Shown piece after piece: positions 1-7,872 of a DNA stretch of 38,343 nt (position 1 is its first letter; each line of letters starts with the position of its first letter). The stretch comes from Lachnospiraceae bacterium (GTDB lineage Bacteria; Bacillota; Clostridia; Lachnospirales; Lachnospiraceae): positions 1 to 38,343 of the forward strand of contig JAGAOK010000080.1 in NCBI GenBank assembly GCA_017623815.1, in the 5' to 3' direction. A program made the position numbers and the translations under genes. The notes below the pieces were generated by a model. The model was given only the letters and a program-made list of their open reading frames with translations. It had not been told where the DNA came from and did not search any database.

Positions 1-53
1 AGTAACGCTGTCATCCCCAACAGAAACCCTGCCATGCTTTTATTTTTTTTCAT
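1..53 (-). CDS. N-terminus of an exported or membrane protein (truncated by window edge)
   Basis: Only the first 17 codons are inside the window. Reading leftward from an ATG at 53 they give a lysine-rich start (MKKNKS) and then a hydrophobic run (MAGFLLGMTAL), which looks like a signal peptide or signal anchor. An AGGTGG ribosome binding site lies just upstream, at about 62-70. The reading frame stays open to the edge. The rest of the protein is outside the window, so no function can be assigned. Confidence 0.5.
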   Translation of the reverse strand, partial: MKKNKSMAGFLLGMTAL

Positions 54-120
54 AAATTTTCACCACCTGATACCATTATACTATTTCCCGTTCCGGCATA
101 CAATTTCTTTTGTGCAATTG

Positions 121-156
121 ATAAAAAACAAGAGCAGTCTCAGTCGAAACTGCTCT
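121..156 (-). terminator. Rho-independent terminator after the 777-residue gene
   Basis: On the minus strand an 11-bp stem (arms AGAGCAGTTTC and GAGACTGCTCT, one G-U pair) closes a GACT loop and is followed by a T-rich tract. It starts about 23 bases after the stop of the gene ending at 180. It probably ends the two-gene nrtR-like operon. Confidence 0.8.
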
Positions 157-179
157 CTTTCATGCACCAATATCCTTCC

Positions 180-2513
180 CTAATTCTCCTCTACGCATAT
201 CTCTTTTTTTAATTTCTTACAAAACTCATCTAACATGTCATACAATTTTTGATCTGTCACATGTTTTTGTATTTTTTCCAATCGAAAAACAATGTAGCCT
301 TTATTCCGGTACTTCTCATACTCCGCAATAAATTGTCGATAATTGTCTATCCCCCCTAACATTTCAAGCAAATCCAATACATACACCGCTGACAAAAGAT
401 ATTTACTTGTCTTTTTCGTCTCTTTTGCCTCATCAATCTCTTGGTCAAACACCTCCTGAGCCCACTCTCGCTCATAAGGTGTGAAATCAAACTGTTGAAA
501 CTCTTCCCACAGCTGCGAATAGTACAGATATTCCCCATTTGCATATCGAATTTTTTTAAAATGAAAAAACGTATATATTTTTTTCGCCTTTGACACGGTA
601 TCTATACGGCAGTATCCGGCATAAGTATCAATCAAATCCGCCGCCACGATATCATCATCCTTTTTTCTGAACTTCACATTAGTTACATTTTGCATAAAAT
701 CAGCCATCGCTTGAAGCTCCTGTTGTGTGCATAGCTCCGGATTTTTAGCCACGCTCGGTAATACATAAAAAATAAGCCCTCGGAGGATATCTTTTCGTAT
801 CCACTCATTTTGTACATATTTATTTAATTCCCTACACATACTTGCTACTAATCTTTTGTCCAAGGACTGCTTGTTGCACACAAACCACTCAATATGACGT
901 CCAAAAAAATTTTGATTACCAATACAGGATTCTATCATTTTCTCTTTCCAATACTCAGATTCCTCTTCGGTCGCATATCTTATTTCTTGCTCCGGCGAAA
1001 CAAGTTCCAAATTTCTGACAAACTCTGAAAAAAGTTTCACTACTCTCTCTCTCTTTTCCCCTATTACATTCCAAATAATATGGTATTGTGCAACCTCCAG
1101 TTTTCCCAACAGTCCCTCTGTACCCCAGACTTCGAAGATAAAAGGAAGTGTATAATCAATTGTAGGTTCATGTCTTGGTTCTCGTCTATCTATGATCTCG
1201 CGAATTCTAAAACCGTTTCGAAATATTACTATCTTCTTTTTTGTATTTATACAGTTACAATTTCCATATGGTAAACTCCGTTCATTTTGTGCTTTTCTTA
1301 AGAACTCCTTTTCGCTCAAATTTAACTCTCTCGACTCAAACCCCGTTAATAGATCACAGCATTCTTCCAACAACTGCCAAATCCGTTGATTTTTATCCTG
1401 CTTTTGCATAATTTGTTGTACATGGCAAACAATGGTATCTCGTACGAAGATTCCATCCACATGCTTGCATATATAATCTCTTAATCTGACAAAAACGGCC
1501 TCTTCCGCCTCCATGTTATCAATCAGATTCAGAATCCTGTGAACATTCCAGTCTTTGTATAATCCCTCATAAACAAACAGTCGTTCTAAAGCTTCCTGTT
1601 CCCACATCCATTTATAGGTTGATATGTCCCGCTGCGCAAAAGAATCCATGATTTTTTTATAAGCCACATTCATGCAGCAATCTCTATATCGTTCCACCGA
1701 ACACTCATTTGCAATATAATATTCTTTTGCTTTTTCCAATGAATCTATTAGGAACAGTTCTTCTAAATGTGAAAGTATTTGTATTGCATCCCATCCTTGC
1801 TTTAATGCAACATCATATTCTTCTATCACAAAGCGAAGCAAGTCATTGATGACTGTAGCTTCCAATCCATCTCTTATAATGCATCTTGGCAGCACATAAA
1901 AAACCAGTTCCTGTGCTATCATCTCTTTTTGAACGACTGAAAGTAAATCGTGTTTTTTATATATAACATCTCTATACTCTTTCAGCTGTTCGCCTGTCAT
2001 GGATACATCCATTTTTTTCCACAACTCTGCTGCCAATTTATCATCAAATTTCAGATGCATACGAAACAGTTCTGAGCTATATTTCTGCACCCACGAACTC
2101 TTATCTGAATCGCATAAACAAGAATATTGTAATGCACACCCCTCTAATCCTTCATTTAATAATTTACATAATCTTTCGTCATCCCAGTCCTTATACTTCT
2201 CACTTGGCATAAAATAACAAATCTGATACTTATAGCTATTTATATATGCCAATCCTATCGGTTCTTCTGCAATAGTAACGATGTATAATTTGATAGATAC
2301 ATGAAAAACTTCAGGGTACTTGTTATAATTATGACAATATACCAGTCGAACTTTATTATCCAGAATACGTTGTGTCACCACACCTTTTTCCCAAAACTCT
2401 GTCCGAAAAAAACTTTCACTATGATATACTCCGCGCATAATATCCATCATACGAATGGACCTTGATAAAACAATTCGTTCTTCATTTGTTAAAGCTTCAT
2501 TATATCTCGGCAT
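180..2513 (-). CDS. Hypothetical protein of 777 residues built from two diverged copies of one unit
   Basis: I do not recognise this family. It has no signal peptide or membrane segment, looks helical and charged, and contains many Cys, Trp and Tyr. The two halves resemble each other at a nearly constant offset of about 380 residues: FYVLP at 205-209 and 582-586, IDSLEKAKEYY at 256-266 and IDTVSKAKKIY at 637-647, LLEECC near 381-386 and MLDEFC near 760-765. This suggests an old internal duplication. The ATG at 2513 follows a strong AGGAGGAG site. The gene starts 14 bases after the NrtR-like gene, so the two very probably form one operon. An effector regulated by its neighbour is a reasonable guess, but its activity is unknown. 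Confidence 0.75.
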   Translation of the reverse strand: MPRYNEALTNEERIVLSRSIRMMDIMRGVYHSESFFRTEFWEKGVVTQRILDNKVRLVYCHNYNKYPEVFHVSIKLYIVTIAEEPIGLAYINSYKYQICYFMPSEKYKDWDDERLCKLLNEGLEGCALQYSCLCDSDKSSWVQKYSSELFRMHLKFDDKLAAELWKKMDVSMTGEQLKEYRDVIYKKHDLLSVVQKEMIAQELVFYVLPRCIIRDGLEATVINDLLRFVIEEYDVALKQGWDAIQILSHLEELFLIDSLEKAKEYYIANECSVERYRDCCMNVAYKKIMDSFAQRDISTYKWMWEQEALERLFVYEGLYKDWNVHRILNLIDNMEAEEAVFVRLRDYICKHVDGIFVRDTIVCHVQQIMQKQDKNQRIWQLLEECCDLLTGFESRELNLSEKEFLRKAQNERSLPYGNCNCINTKKKIVIFRNGFRIREIIDRREPRHEPTIDYTLPFIFEVWGTEGLLGKLEVAQYHIIWNVIGEKRERVVKLFSEFVRNLELVSPEQEIRYATEEESEYWKEKMIESCIGNQNFFGRHIEWFVCNKQSLDKRLVASMCRELNKYVQNEWIRKDILRGLIFYVLPSVAKNPELCTQQELQAMADFMQNVTNVKFRKKDDDIVAADLIDTYAGYCRIDTVSKAKKIYTFFHFKKIRYANGEYLYYSQLWEEFQQFDFTPYEREWAQEVFDQEIDEAKETKKTSKYLLSAVYVLDLLEMLGGIDNYRQFIAEYEKYRNKGYIVFRLEKIQKHVTDQKLYDMLDEFCKKLKKEICVEEN

Positions 2514-2527
2514 TCTTTCTTCTCCTC

Positions 2528-3220
2528 CTAAACAACTATTGTGTTCTCCTTTACTCGATAAATCTTACTCGGCCGATGCGCATCCCCCATCGTCATACGC
2601 TCCGTCTCCTCCACCATAGGCATAACTTTCCGTCTGAAGTTAGCCTTGTGCAATGATTTCCCCAAAAGAATTTCGTATACCTTTTGTAATTGCGGAAGCG
2701 TAAACTCTTCTTCTAAAAATTCGAATGCAATCTGCGTATATTCTGTCTTGTTTTTAATGCGCTCTCTTCCGTATTCGATAATCTTCTTATGATCAAATGC
2801 AAGTTTTGCATCCGACGTAAGAAGTTCTTCCACATCATACAATTCAACCGAAGAGGTACGCTGTCCGATTGACAGCTGTATCTTTTCACTCGGTGTCAAC
2901 GAAAGATAGGAAACAGATATAATTCTCATTCGCGGATCTCGATTGACATCGCCCCATGTGTAAAGCTGCTCAAAATAGATATCCGTAATACCTGCTTCCT
3001 CTTTGATACCTCGTTTTGCCGCTCCGTCGAGCGTTTCGTCTATATTTACAAAAACGCCCGGTAACGCAAGCATATCCTTAAACGGGTACTCCTCACGCTT
3101 TACAAGTACAATCTTTAACCTGTCATCCACAATCGTAAATACAAGCAAATCTACTGTCACCGACGGCTTTTCGTACATCTCTTTATCGTATGATTTTAAA
3201 TATTCCTTTTCTCCGCTCAT
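2528..3220 (-). CDS. NrtR-like Nudix-domain transcriptional regulator
   Basis: About 230 residues. An N-terminal Nudix fold (about 15-150) is followed by a C-terminal winged helix of the NrtR type (LPQLQKVYEILLGKSLHKANFRRK, about 175-200). NrtR proteins usually sense ADP-ribose-type ligands and repress NAD-metabolism genes. The Nudix box is degenerate. Val56 sits at the leading Gly position and Gly71 replaces the Glu of the RE pair, while Glu62, Arg70, Glu74, Glu75 and Gly77 remain. This points to ligand sensing rather than hydrolysis. The start at 3220 is preferred over an upstream ATG at 3247 because AGAAAGGTG lies at the right distance before it. No NAD-biosynthesis gene is nearby, and the only apparent target is the downstream 777-residue gene plus itself. 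Confidence 0.8.
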   Translation of the reverse strand: MSGEKEYLKSYDKEMYEKPSVTVDLLVFTIVDDRLKIVLVKREEYPFKDMLALPGVFVNIDETLDGAAKRGIKEEAGITDIYFEQLYTWGDVNRDPRMRIISVSYLSLTPSEKIQLSIGQRTSSVELYDVEELLTSDAKLAFDHKKIIEYGRERIKNKTEYTQIAFEFLEEEFTLPQLQKVYEILLGKSLHKANFRRKVMPMVEETERMTMGDAHRPSKIYRVKENTIVV

Positions 3221-3237
3221 TGTATCACCTTTCTGTG

Positions 3238-3297
3238 TTAGTATCATTTTGCAACTATCTTTTACTGTATGTTAGTACACTTTTGATACTAAGTCAA
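3238..3297 (-). promoter_or_regulatory. Promoter and probable auto-operator of the nrtR-like operon
   Basis: On the minus strand, TTGACT (3292-3297) and TAACAT (3269-3274) are separated by exactly 17 bases. A 21-bp dyad with arms TTAGTA and TACTAA (3272-3292) fills the spacer and touches both boxes. A further copy, TTAGTATCA on the plus strand, lies at 3238-3246 in the leader. A dyad placed like this should block RNA polymerase. Assigning it to the NrtR-like protein is inference. Confidence 0.65.
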
Positions 3298-3307
3298 GAC
3301 ATTTTTT

Positions 3308-3337
3308 CAAAATAAAAAAGGCGGGATTTCTCCAGCC
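3308..3337 (-). terminator. Rho-independent terminator downstream of the GNAT gene
   Basis: On the minus strand a GC-rich hairpin (GGCTGGA, GAAA loop, TCCCGCC, one mismatch) is followed by TTTTTTATTTT. It lies about 80 bases after the acetyltransferase stop and separates that gene from the nrtR-like promoter. Confidence 0.75.
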
Positions 3338-3416
3338 TATAATTTTACTCATTTCAAGTAACTGCATGTACTTTATTGATTTAAATAACAATTTCGAGAT
3401 TTTACACAATAGTTTC

Positions 3417-3905
3417 TCACAGCTTCAACCTCATATCCCTATACTTCTGGACCTTATCCTCAAATCCGAGTTTCTTGTAAATCGGATATCCTTCCTCCGT
3501 TGCCATCAAGTTAATGCGACACAATCCTTGCGCTTTGCCATACGCTATAAGATTCTGCATAAGCTGCAAGCAAATACCGTTTCCACGATATGCTTCCTCG
3601 GTATATACACTGAGAACTTCACCCTCCAACCCGTTTGGCAAAAACGGATTTGCTGGCTTTTCAATGATGAGCAGATAAGCCGCCGCTACCAGTCTGCCCT
3701 CTGCCCGCGCCACAAATGCAATCAGCTCCTTCCCCAGTCTTCTTTCAAAATACTCCGGCAACTGCATTTCCATAGAAGTTTTCTCATATTCACTAATCTG
3801 TCCGAAATCATCCAGCATATATGCAATACGGAGTCGAACCAGTTCTTTGATGTCCGCTTTATTTGCCTGATCATATTCAACACTCTGGATATTCAAATTT
3901 TCCAC
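3417..3905 (-). CDS. GNAT-family N-acetyltransferase
   Basis: About 162 residues with a typical GNAT fold. The acetyl-CoA region reads GEVLSVYTEEAYRGNGICLQ (strand 4, then an R-G-N-G variant of the RxxGxG/A loop). A late YPIYKKLGFE segment is the usual C-terminal GNAT signature. The substrate cannot be told; small-molecule or peptide N-acetylation is typical of the family. A GTG start at 3905 is chosen over ATGs at 3932 and 3926 because AAAGGAGG lies 8 bases before it. It has its own promoter, diverges from the por operon and is followed by a terminator, so it is probably monocistronic. Confidence 0.8.
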   Translation of the reverse strand: MENLNIQSVEYDQANKADIKELVRLRIAYMLDDFGQISEYEKTSMEMQLPEYFERRLGKELIAFVARAEGRLVAAAYLLIIEKPANPFLPNGLEGEVLSVYTEEAYRGNGICLQLMQNLIAYGKAQGLCRINLMATEEGYPIYKKLGFEDKVQKYRDMRLKL

Positions 3906-3944
3906 CTTGAACGCCTCCTTTATCATCCGCATTTCTTTTGCACA

Positions 3945-3973
3945 ATTATACTTACCATCAATTATTCTTGCAA
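3945..3973 (-). promoter_or_regulatory. Promoter of the GNAT gene
   Basis: TTGCAA (3968-3973) and a perfect TATAAT (plus-strand ATTATA, 3945-3950) are 17 bases apart on the minus strand. The expected start lies about 30 bases before the GTG start codon. Confidence 0.65.
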
Positions 3974-4006
3974 GACAAATTTCCCGGTTATCTTTCCATT
4001 TTTCAA

Positions 4007-4035
4007 TTTACTTTTCCCCCCATAAATACTATAAT
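4007..4035 (+). promoter_or_regulatory. Promoter of the porCDAB operon
   Basis: TTTACT (4007-4012) and a perfect TATAAT (4030-4035) are spaced by 17 bases. The predicted start near 4042 leaves a leader of roughly 58 bases before the GTG of porC. No clear operator was seen. Confidence 0.65.
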
Positions 4036-4099
4036 AAAAGTGTTGTGTGCCTGCAAACAGATGCATGGCAATACAAATGAAAAACAAGGAGTGTATAGC

Positions 4100-4672
4100 G
4101 TGAAAAACACAATTGAAATCAGATGGCACGGTCGAGGGGGACAGGGTGCCAAATCGGCAGCACTTATGCTTGCAGATGCTGCCTTTATGACAGGAAAATA
4201 TGTACAGGGATTTCCGGAGTATGGTCCGGAAAGAATGGGGGCACCGATTACAGCATACAATCGGATCAGCGACAACCCGATCCGGGTTCATTCCAACATT
4301 TACGAGCCGGACTATGTCGTTGTCGTAGACGAAACGCTGCTTGAGAGCGTTGAAGTCACCAAAGGACTGAATCCGGAAGGTGCGATTGTAATCAACACCA
4401 CAAAAACCGTCGACGAAGTAACCCCTTATTTAAATGGTTACAGCGGCGGAATTTATACCATTGATGCGCGAAAAATTTCCGAAGAAACGCTCGGTAAATA
4501 CTTCCCGAACTCACCGATGCTCGCTGCCATCGTAGCCATCAGCAAGGTAATGACCAAGGAAGACTTTTTCCGAGAGATGGAAGGTTCATACCGACATAAA
4601 TTTGCAAAAAAACCGGAGGTCATCGAGGGAAATCTCGCGGCCTTACGCATGGCTTACGAGGAGGTGGAGTAA
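4100..4672 (+). CDS. porC: 2-oxoacid:ferredoxin oxidoreductase, gamma subunit
   Basis: 190 residues of the pyruvate/ketoisovalerate ferredoxin oxidoreductase gamma family. The start reads IEIRWHGRGGQGAKSAA, the glycine-rich motif typical of this subunit, followed by QGFPEYGPERMGAPITAYNRIS. It forms part of the heterotetramer that decarboxylates a 2-oxoacid to acyl-CoA while reducing ferredoxin in the cytoplasm. A GTG start at 4100 follows AAGGAG with good spacing; the longer upstream frame is rejected because it would run through the promoter. It is first in a tight gamma-delta-alpha-beta operon. Pyruvate is the most likely substrate, but ketoisovalerate cannot be excluded from sequence. Confidence 0.9.
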   Translation: MKNTIEIRWHGRGGQGAKSAALMLADAAFMTGKYVQGFPEYGPERMGAPITAYNRISDNPIRVHSNIYEPDYVVVVDETLLESVEVTKGLNPEGAIVINTTKTVDEVTPYLNGYSGGIYTIDARKISEETLGKYFPNSPMLAAIVAISKVMTKEDFFREMEGSYRHKFAKKPEVIEGNLAALRMAYEEVE

Positions 4673-4978
4673 ATGGCAGCAACTGATATCAGCAAAATCA
4701 CAGAAAAATCCAAATGGCAGGACATTACCTTAGGCAATCAGGTTTACGGTGCCGGAACCTCCAAGGCCTTCAAAACCGGAGAATGGAGAACACAGACACC
4801 GGTCTTTGACAGCGAAAAGTGTAAACAGTGTCTGCTTTGCGTACCTGTCTGCCCGGACAGTTCCATCCCGGTCTGCGACAGCAAACGCGGAGAGTTTGAC
4901 CTTGACCACTGCAAGGGCTGCGGTATCTGCGCAAAGGTCTGCCCATTCGATGCAATTTCAATGAAGGAGGGACAATAA
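4673..4978 (+). CDS. porD: 2-oxoacid:ferredoxin oxidoreductase, delta (2x[4Fe-4S] ferredoxin) subunit
   Basis: 101 residues ending in two classical cluster motifs, CKQCLLCVPVCP and CKGCGICAKVCP, each able to bind a [4Fe-4S] cluster. This subunit carries electrons from the thiamine pyrophosphate site towards free ferredoxin. Its N-terminal half (GEWRTQTPVFDSEKC) is the usual delta-subunit lead-in. The ATG directly abuts the porC stop, so translation is probably coupled; the Shine-Dalgarno sequence lies inside the end of porC. Confidence 0.92.
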   Translation: MAATDISKITEKSKWQDITLGNQVYGAGTSKAFKTGEWRTQTPVFDSEKCKQCLLCVPVCPDSSIPVCDSKRGEFDLDHCKGCGICAKVCPFDAISMKEGQ

Positions 4979-4979
4979 T

Positions 4980-6161
4980 ATGGCAATCAGAGAACGTTTA
5001 TCCGGAAATGAAGCCATTTCCTATGCAATCAAGCAGGTAAACCCTGACGTTATGCCTGCCTTCCCAATCACTCCTTCCACCGAAATCCCGCAGTATGTGG
5101 CAAACTACATTGCAAACGGTGAAATGGATACCGAATTTATCCCGGTAGAAAGTGAGCACAGTTCCATGAGTGCTACCATCGGTGCACAGGCAGCAGGTGC
5201 AAGATCTTTAACTGCTACCTCTTCCTGCGGACTGGCTCTTATGTGGGAGGAACTCTATGTTGCAGCTTCTAACCGCCTTCCGCTGGCTCTTTGTCTGGTA
5301 AACCGTGCGCTTTCTGGCCCGATTAATATTAACTGCGACCACTCAGATTCCATGGGTGCAAGAGATACCGGATTTTTACAGATTTACGCAGAAAACAATC
5401 AGGAAGTTTACGACAACTTCGTTCAGGCTTACCGCATTGCGGAGCACAAGGATGTCATGCTTCCGATCATGATCTGCCAGGACGGTTTCATTACCAGTCA
5501 CGCAGTCGAAAACATAGAATTATTAGAAGATGAAAAAGTCAAAAACTTTGTGGGCGAGTACTGTCCGGAAAATTATTTATTAAATGAAAAACAGCCAATG
5601 GCTATGGGACCTTACGCGGTTTCCAACTACTATATGGAAACAAAAATGGCACAGAACACTGCCATGAACAATGCAAAAAAAGTGATTCTTGAAGTCGGTA
5701 AAGAATATGGCGCACTCTCCGGAAGAGAATACGGTTTCTTTGAAGAGTACCGCTTAGACGATGCCGATTATGCCATCGTGATCATCGGCTCTGCAGCCGG
5801 TGCAACCAAAGATGCCATTGACCTTCTCCGCGAACAGGGAATGAAGGTCGGACTTCTTAAACTCCGCGTTTTCCGTCCGTTCCCGGATGAGGAAATCGCA
5901 AATGCCCTGAAGCACTGCAAGACCGTTGCTATTATGGACCGAAGCGAATGCTTCCGCGGCAAAGGCGGCCCTCTCGGCGCCGAGGTAAAGGCAGCGCTTT
6001 ATGATTATGCAAAAGACGTCAAAGCCTTTAACCTGATCTACGGACTCGGCGGACGCGATTTTACCGTCGCTGATGCAAAACGCATTTATGAAGATCTGAT
6101 GGCATACGATAAAGACGGACAGGCTTTTGAAGAATACCGTTACATAGGACTGAGAGGATAA
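4980..6161 (+). CDS. porA: 2-oxoacid:ferredoxin oxidoreductase, alpha subunit
   Basis: 393 residues. It has the FPITPSTE motif near residue 30, the alpha-subunit transketolase-like signature. The NRALSGPININCDHSDSMGARDTG region resembles pyruvate-type enzymes. The C-terminal part (about 255-390) is the transketolase C-terminal-like domain, with LRVFRPFPDEEI and a conserved GGPLGAEVKAAL. With porB it forms the active site that splits the 2-oxoacid. It follows porD by one base with AAGGAGG in front. Length and order (gamma, delta, alpha, beta) match known four-subunit enzymes. Confidence 0.92.
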   Translation: MAIRERLSGNEAISYAIKQVNPDVMPAFPITPSTEIPQYVANYIANGEMDTEFIPVESEHSSMSATIGAQAAGARSLTATSSCGLALMWEELYVAASNRLPLALCLVNRALSGPININCDHSDSMGARDTGFLQIYAENNQEVYDNFVQAYRIAEHKDVMLPIMICQDGFITSHAVENIELLEDEKVKNFVGEYCPENYLLNEKQPMAMGPYAVSNYYMETKMAQNTAMNNAKKVILEVGKEYGALSGREYGFFEEYRLDDADYAIVIIGSAAGATKDAIDLLREQGMKVGLLKLRVFRPFPDEEIANALKHCKTVAIMDRSECFRGKGGPLGAEVKAALYDYAKDVKAFNLIYGLGGRDFTVADAKRIYEDLMAYDKDGQAFEEYRYIGLRG

Positions 6162-6174
6162 GGAGGCAAATGAA

Positions 6175-7110
6175 ATGAGTTATAATTTTAAGGCAGAAAT
6201 GAATAAACCAGAACGTTTGGCTCCGGGTCACAGAATGTGCGCCGGTTGCGGCGGAACCATCACCGTTCGCGCGGTCCTTCGTGCACTTCATGAAGGTGAC
6301 AAAGCGGTCATCGGTAATGCGACCGGTTGTCTGGAGGTATCCACCTTTATGTACCCTTACACAGCCTACGAAGACAGCTATATTCACAACGCATTCGAAA
6401 ATGCCGGCGCAACCATGAGCGGTGTCGAAACGGCTTACAACATTTTAAAAATAAAAGGAAAAATCGACGATACGTACAAATTCATCACCTTTGGCGGTGA
6501 CGGCGGAACCTACGACATCGGATTCCAGTCACTCTCAGGTGCCATGGAGCGAAACCACGATATGGTATATGTATGCTACGATAACGGAGCGTACATGAAC
6601 ACCGGTATCCAGCGTTCGTCTGCTACTCCGATGTACGCAGATACTACCACAACACCGGTCGGCAAACAGTCCGACGGAAAGATGCAGAACCGCAAAGATC
6701 TTGCTTCTATTATTGCTGCACATGACGTACCTTATGTGGCACAGTCAACGCTGCTGGGCAATTTTAAAGATTTGCACCAAAAGGCCGAAAAAGCCATTTA
6801 TACACCGGGGGCTGCATTCCTTAATGTCATGGCTCCATGCCCTCGCGGATGGAAATACCCGACAGAGGACATCATGGAAATCTGCAAACTCGGCGTGGAA
6901 ACCTGCTATTGGCCGCTCTTTGAAGTCGATCACGGCAAATGGATCTTAAACTACGAACCGAAGAAAAAACTTCCGATTGAAGATTTCTTACGTCCGCAGG
7001 GAAGATTCCGTCACTTATTTAAAAAAGGAAACGAACATCTCTTAGAACAGTTCCAGGCAGAAGTCGACAGACGCTGGGAAGACCTTAAGTTCCGTTGTTC
7101 CAGAGATTAG
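6175..7110 (+). CDS. porB: 2-oxoacid:ferredoxin oxidoreductase, beta (TPP-binding) subunit
   Basis: 311 residues. It carries the thiamine pyrophosphate motif GDGGTYDIG and then CYDNGAYMNTGIQRSS, with Mg-TPP ligands expected in GDG and DN. Cysteines in MCAGCGG near the N-terminus, GNATGCLEV and MAPCPRGW match the [4Fe-4S] ligands of this subunit. It completes the heterotetramer. It lies 13 bases after porA with a strong AAGGAGG, and two in-frame ATGs (6169 and 6175) are close together; 6175 has the better spacing. A terminator follows directly. Confidence 0.93.
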   Translation: MSYNFKAEMNKPERLAPGHRMCAGCGGTITVRAVLRALHEGDKAVIGNATGCLEVSTFMYPYTAYEDSYIHNAFENAGATMSGVETAYNILKIKGKIDDTYKFITFGGDGGTYDIGFQSLSGAMERNHDMVYVCYDNGAYMNTGIQRSSATPMYADTTTTPVGKQSDGKMQNRKDLASIIAAHDVPYVAQSTLLGNFKDLHQKAEKAIYTPGAAFLNVMAPCPRGWKYPTEDIMEICKLGVETCYWPLFEVDHGKWILNYEPKKKLPIEDFLRPQGRFRHLFKKGNEHLLEQFQAEVDRRWEDLKFRCSRD

Positions 7111-7116
7111 CACAAA

Positions 7117-7151
7117 AGGATGCGATCTATAAGACCGCATCCTCTTTTTTT
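7117..7151 (+). terminator. Terminator of the por operon, overlapping the convergent gene end
   Basis: Arms AGGATGCG (7117-7124) and CGCATCCT (7136-7143) form an 8-bp stem followed by CTTTTTTT. The loop contains the stop codon (7127-7129) of the convergent gene, so the hairpin also encodes the end of that protein. Confidence 0.85.
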
Positions 7152-7762
7152 GCACACGCAAATACATTTCCAAATAACACACTGTAAAGAACCCCTAGAA
7201 CGATTCCCAGAAGCAGATGCCCTGTCAAAAGTCCGAACATCAGTCCTATACAAAGCCCCAGTGCAAGACCGCCAGCTTCCATCCCAAGAAATTCCTTCTC
7301 GATTTCCTGAAGCGAAATCATGTTCTCTTTCATATATACTATATGGCAGCTCCCCAAACTAATCATTGTGCGGAACTGATCGGCAACCATTTTCTGAAAC
7401 CACTCCGCTGCATGCTCATGACCTTCTATACTGTATTCACCCGCATATTGATAAACCTTTACCTTTTGAAGTTCTTTCGGCCATTTTTCCAATGGTATTC
7501 CAAGCTTTTCATCCTGCTCCTTCACCTCTTCAAAATCGTGACGGGACTTCTCTTCCACATCAAACAGCATGACCGCAATCCATTCTTTTTTCTTTTTCAT
7601 GCCATATACTTTTCCGCCGCTCTCGAGCATAGACAAAACCTGCTCTCTTAACACATGCGCATTCGAAAATGCCTGCATATTGTCCCAAAATGTTTCCTTC
7701 TTCACAGCGCGCTTTGTAATCTCTACCAAATGATACCCTTTATAAGTTTCTAATGTATTCAT
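7127..7762 (-). CDS. Uncharacterised protein with C-terminal glycine-rich membrane hairpin
   Basis: 211 residues; the family is not recognised. The first 150 residues are soluble and mixed alpha/beta. The C-terminal 55 are very hydrophobic and glycine-rich (AGGLALGLCIGLMFGLLTG, then LLLGIVLGVLYSVLFG) and likely form two packed membrane helices, with a short cytoplasmic tail KKEDAVL. The start at 7762 is chosen because GGAGGGAAAAGGG precedes it; the longer frame to 7804 would start inside the operator array. Its promoter contains several TTGTCA/TGACAA dyads next to an XRE regulator gene, so it is probably that regulator's target. Confidence 0.65.
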   Translation of the reverse strand: MNTLETYKGYHLVEITKRAVKKETFWDNMQAFSNAHVLREQVLSMLESGGKVYGMKKKKEWIAVMLFDVEEKSRHDFEEVKEQDEKLGIPLEKWPKELQKVKVYQYAGEYSIEGHEHAAEWFQKMVADQFRTMISLGSCHIVYMKENMISLQEIEKEFLGMEAGGLALGLCIGLMFGLLTGHLLLGIVLGVLYSVLFGNVFACAKKEDAVL

Positions 7763-7776
7763 CCCTTTTCCCTCCG

Positions 7777-7850
7777 TTGACAACCTTGTTTTGCATTGTG
7801 ACAATCATCCTTGTCACAATCAATATAACATTGACAAAGAAAGTTGTCAA
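7777..7850 (-). promoter_or_regulatory. Promoter with an array of TTGTCA/TGACAA dyads
   Basis: Minus-strand TTGACA (7845-7850) and TATATT (7822-7827) are 17 bases apart. Dyad 1, TTGACAA-N6-TTGTCAA (7831-7850), covers the -35 box and most of the spacer. Dyad 2, TTGTGACAA-N6-TTGTCACAA (7796-7819), has perfect 9-bp arms and covers the expected transcription start. A further TTGACAA half-site sits at 7777-7783. This is a strong candidate multi-site operator. Confidence 0.7.
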
Positions 7851-7872
7851 TATGTTTTTGGAGAAAAAACAT

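Noticed and set aside
3366-4025. Plus-strand open frame opposite the GNAT gene
   Set aside because: It has no ribosome site, an implausible composition, and lies antisense to a clear GNAT gene and across two promoters.
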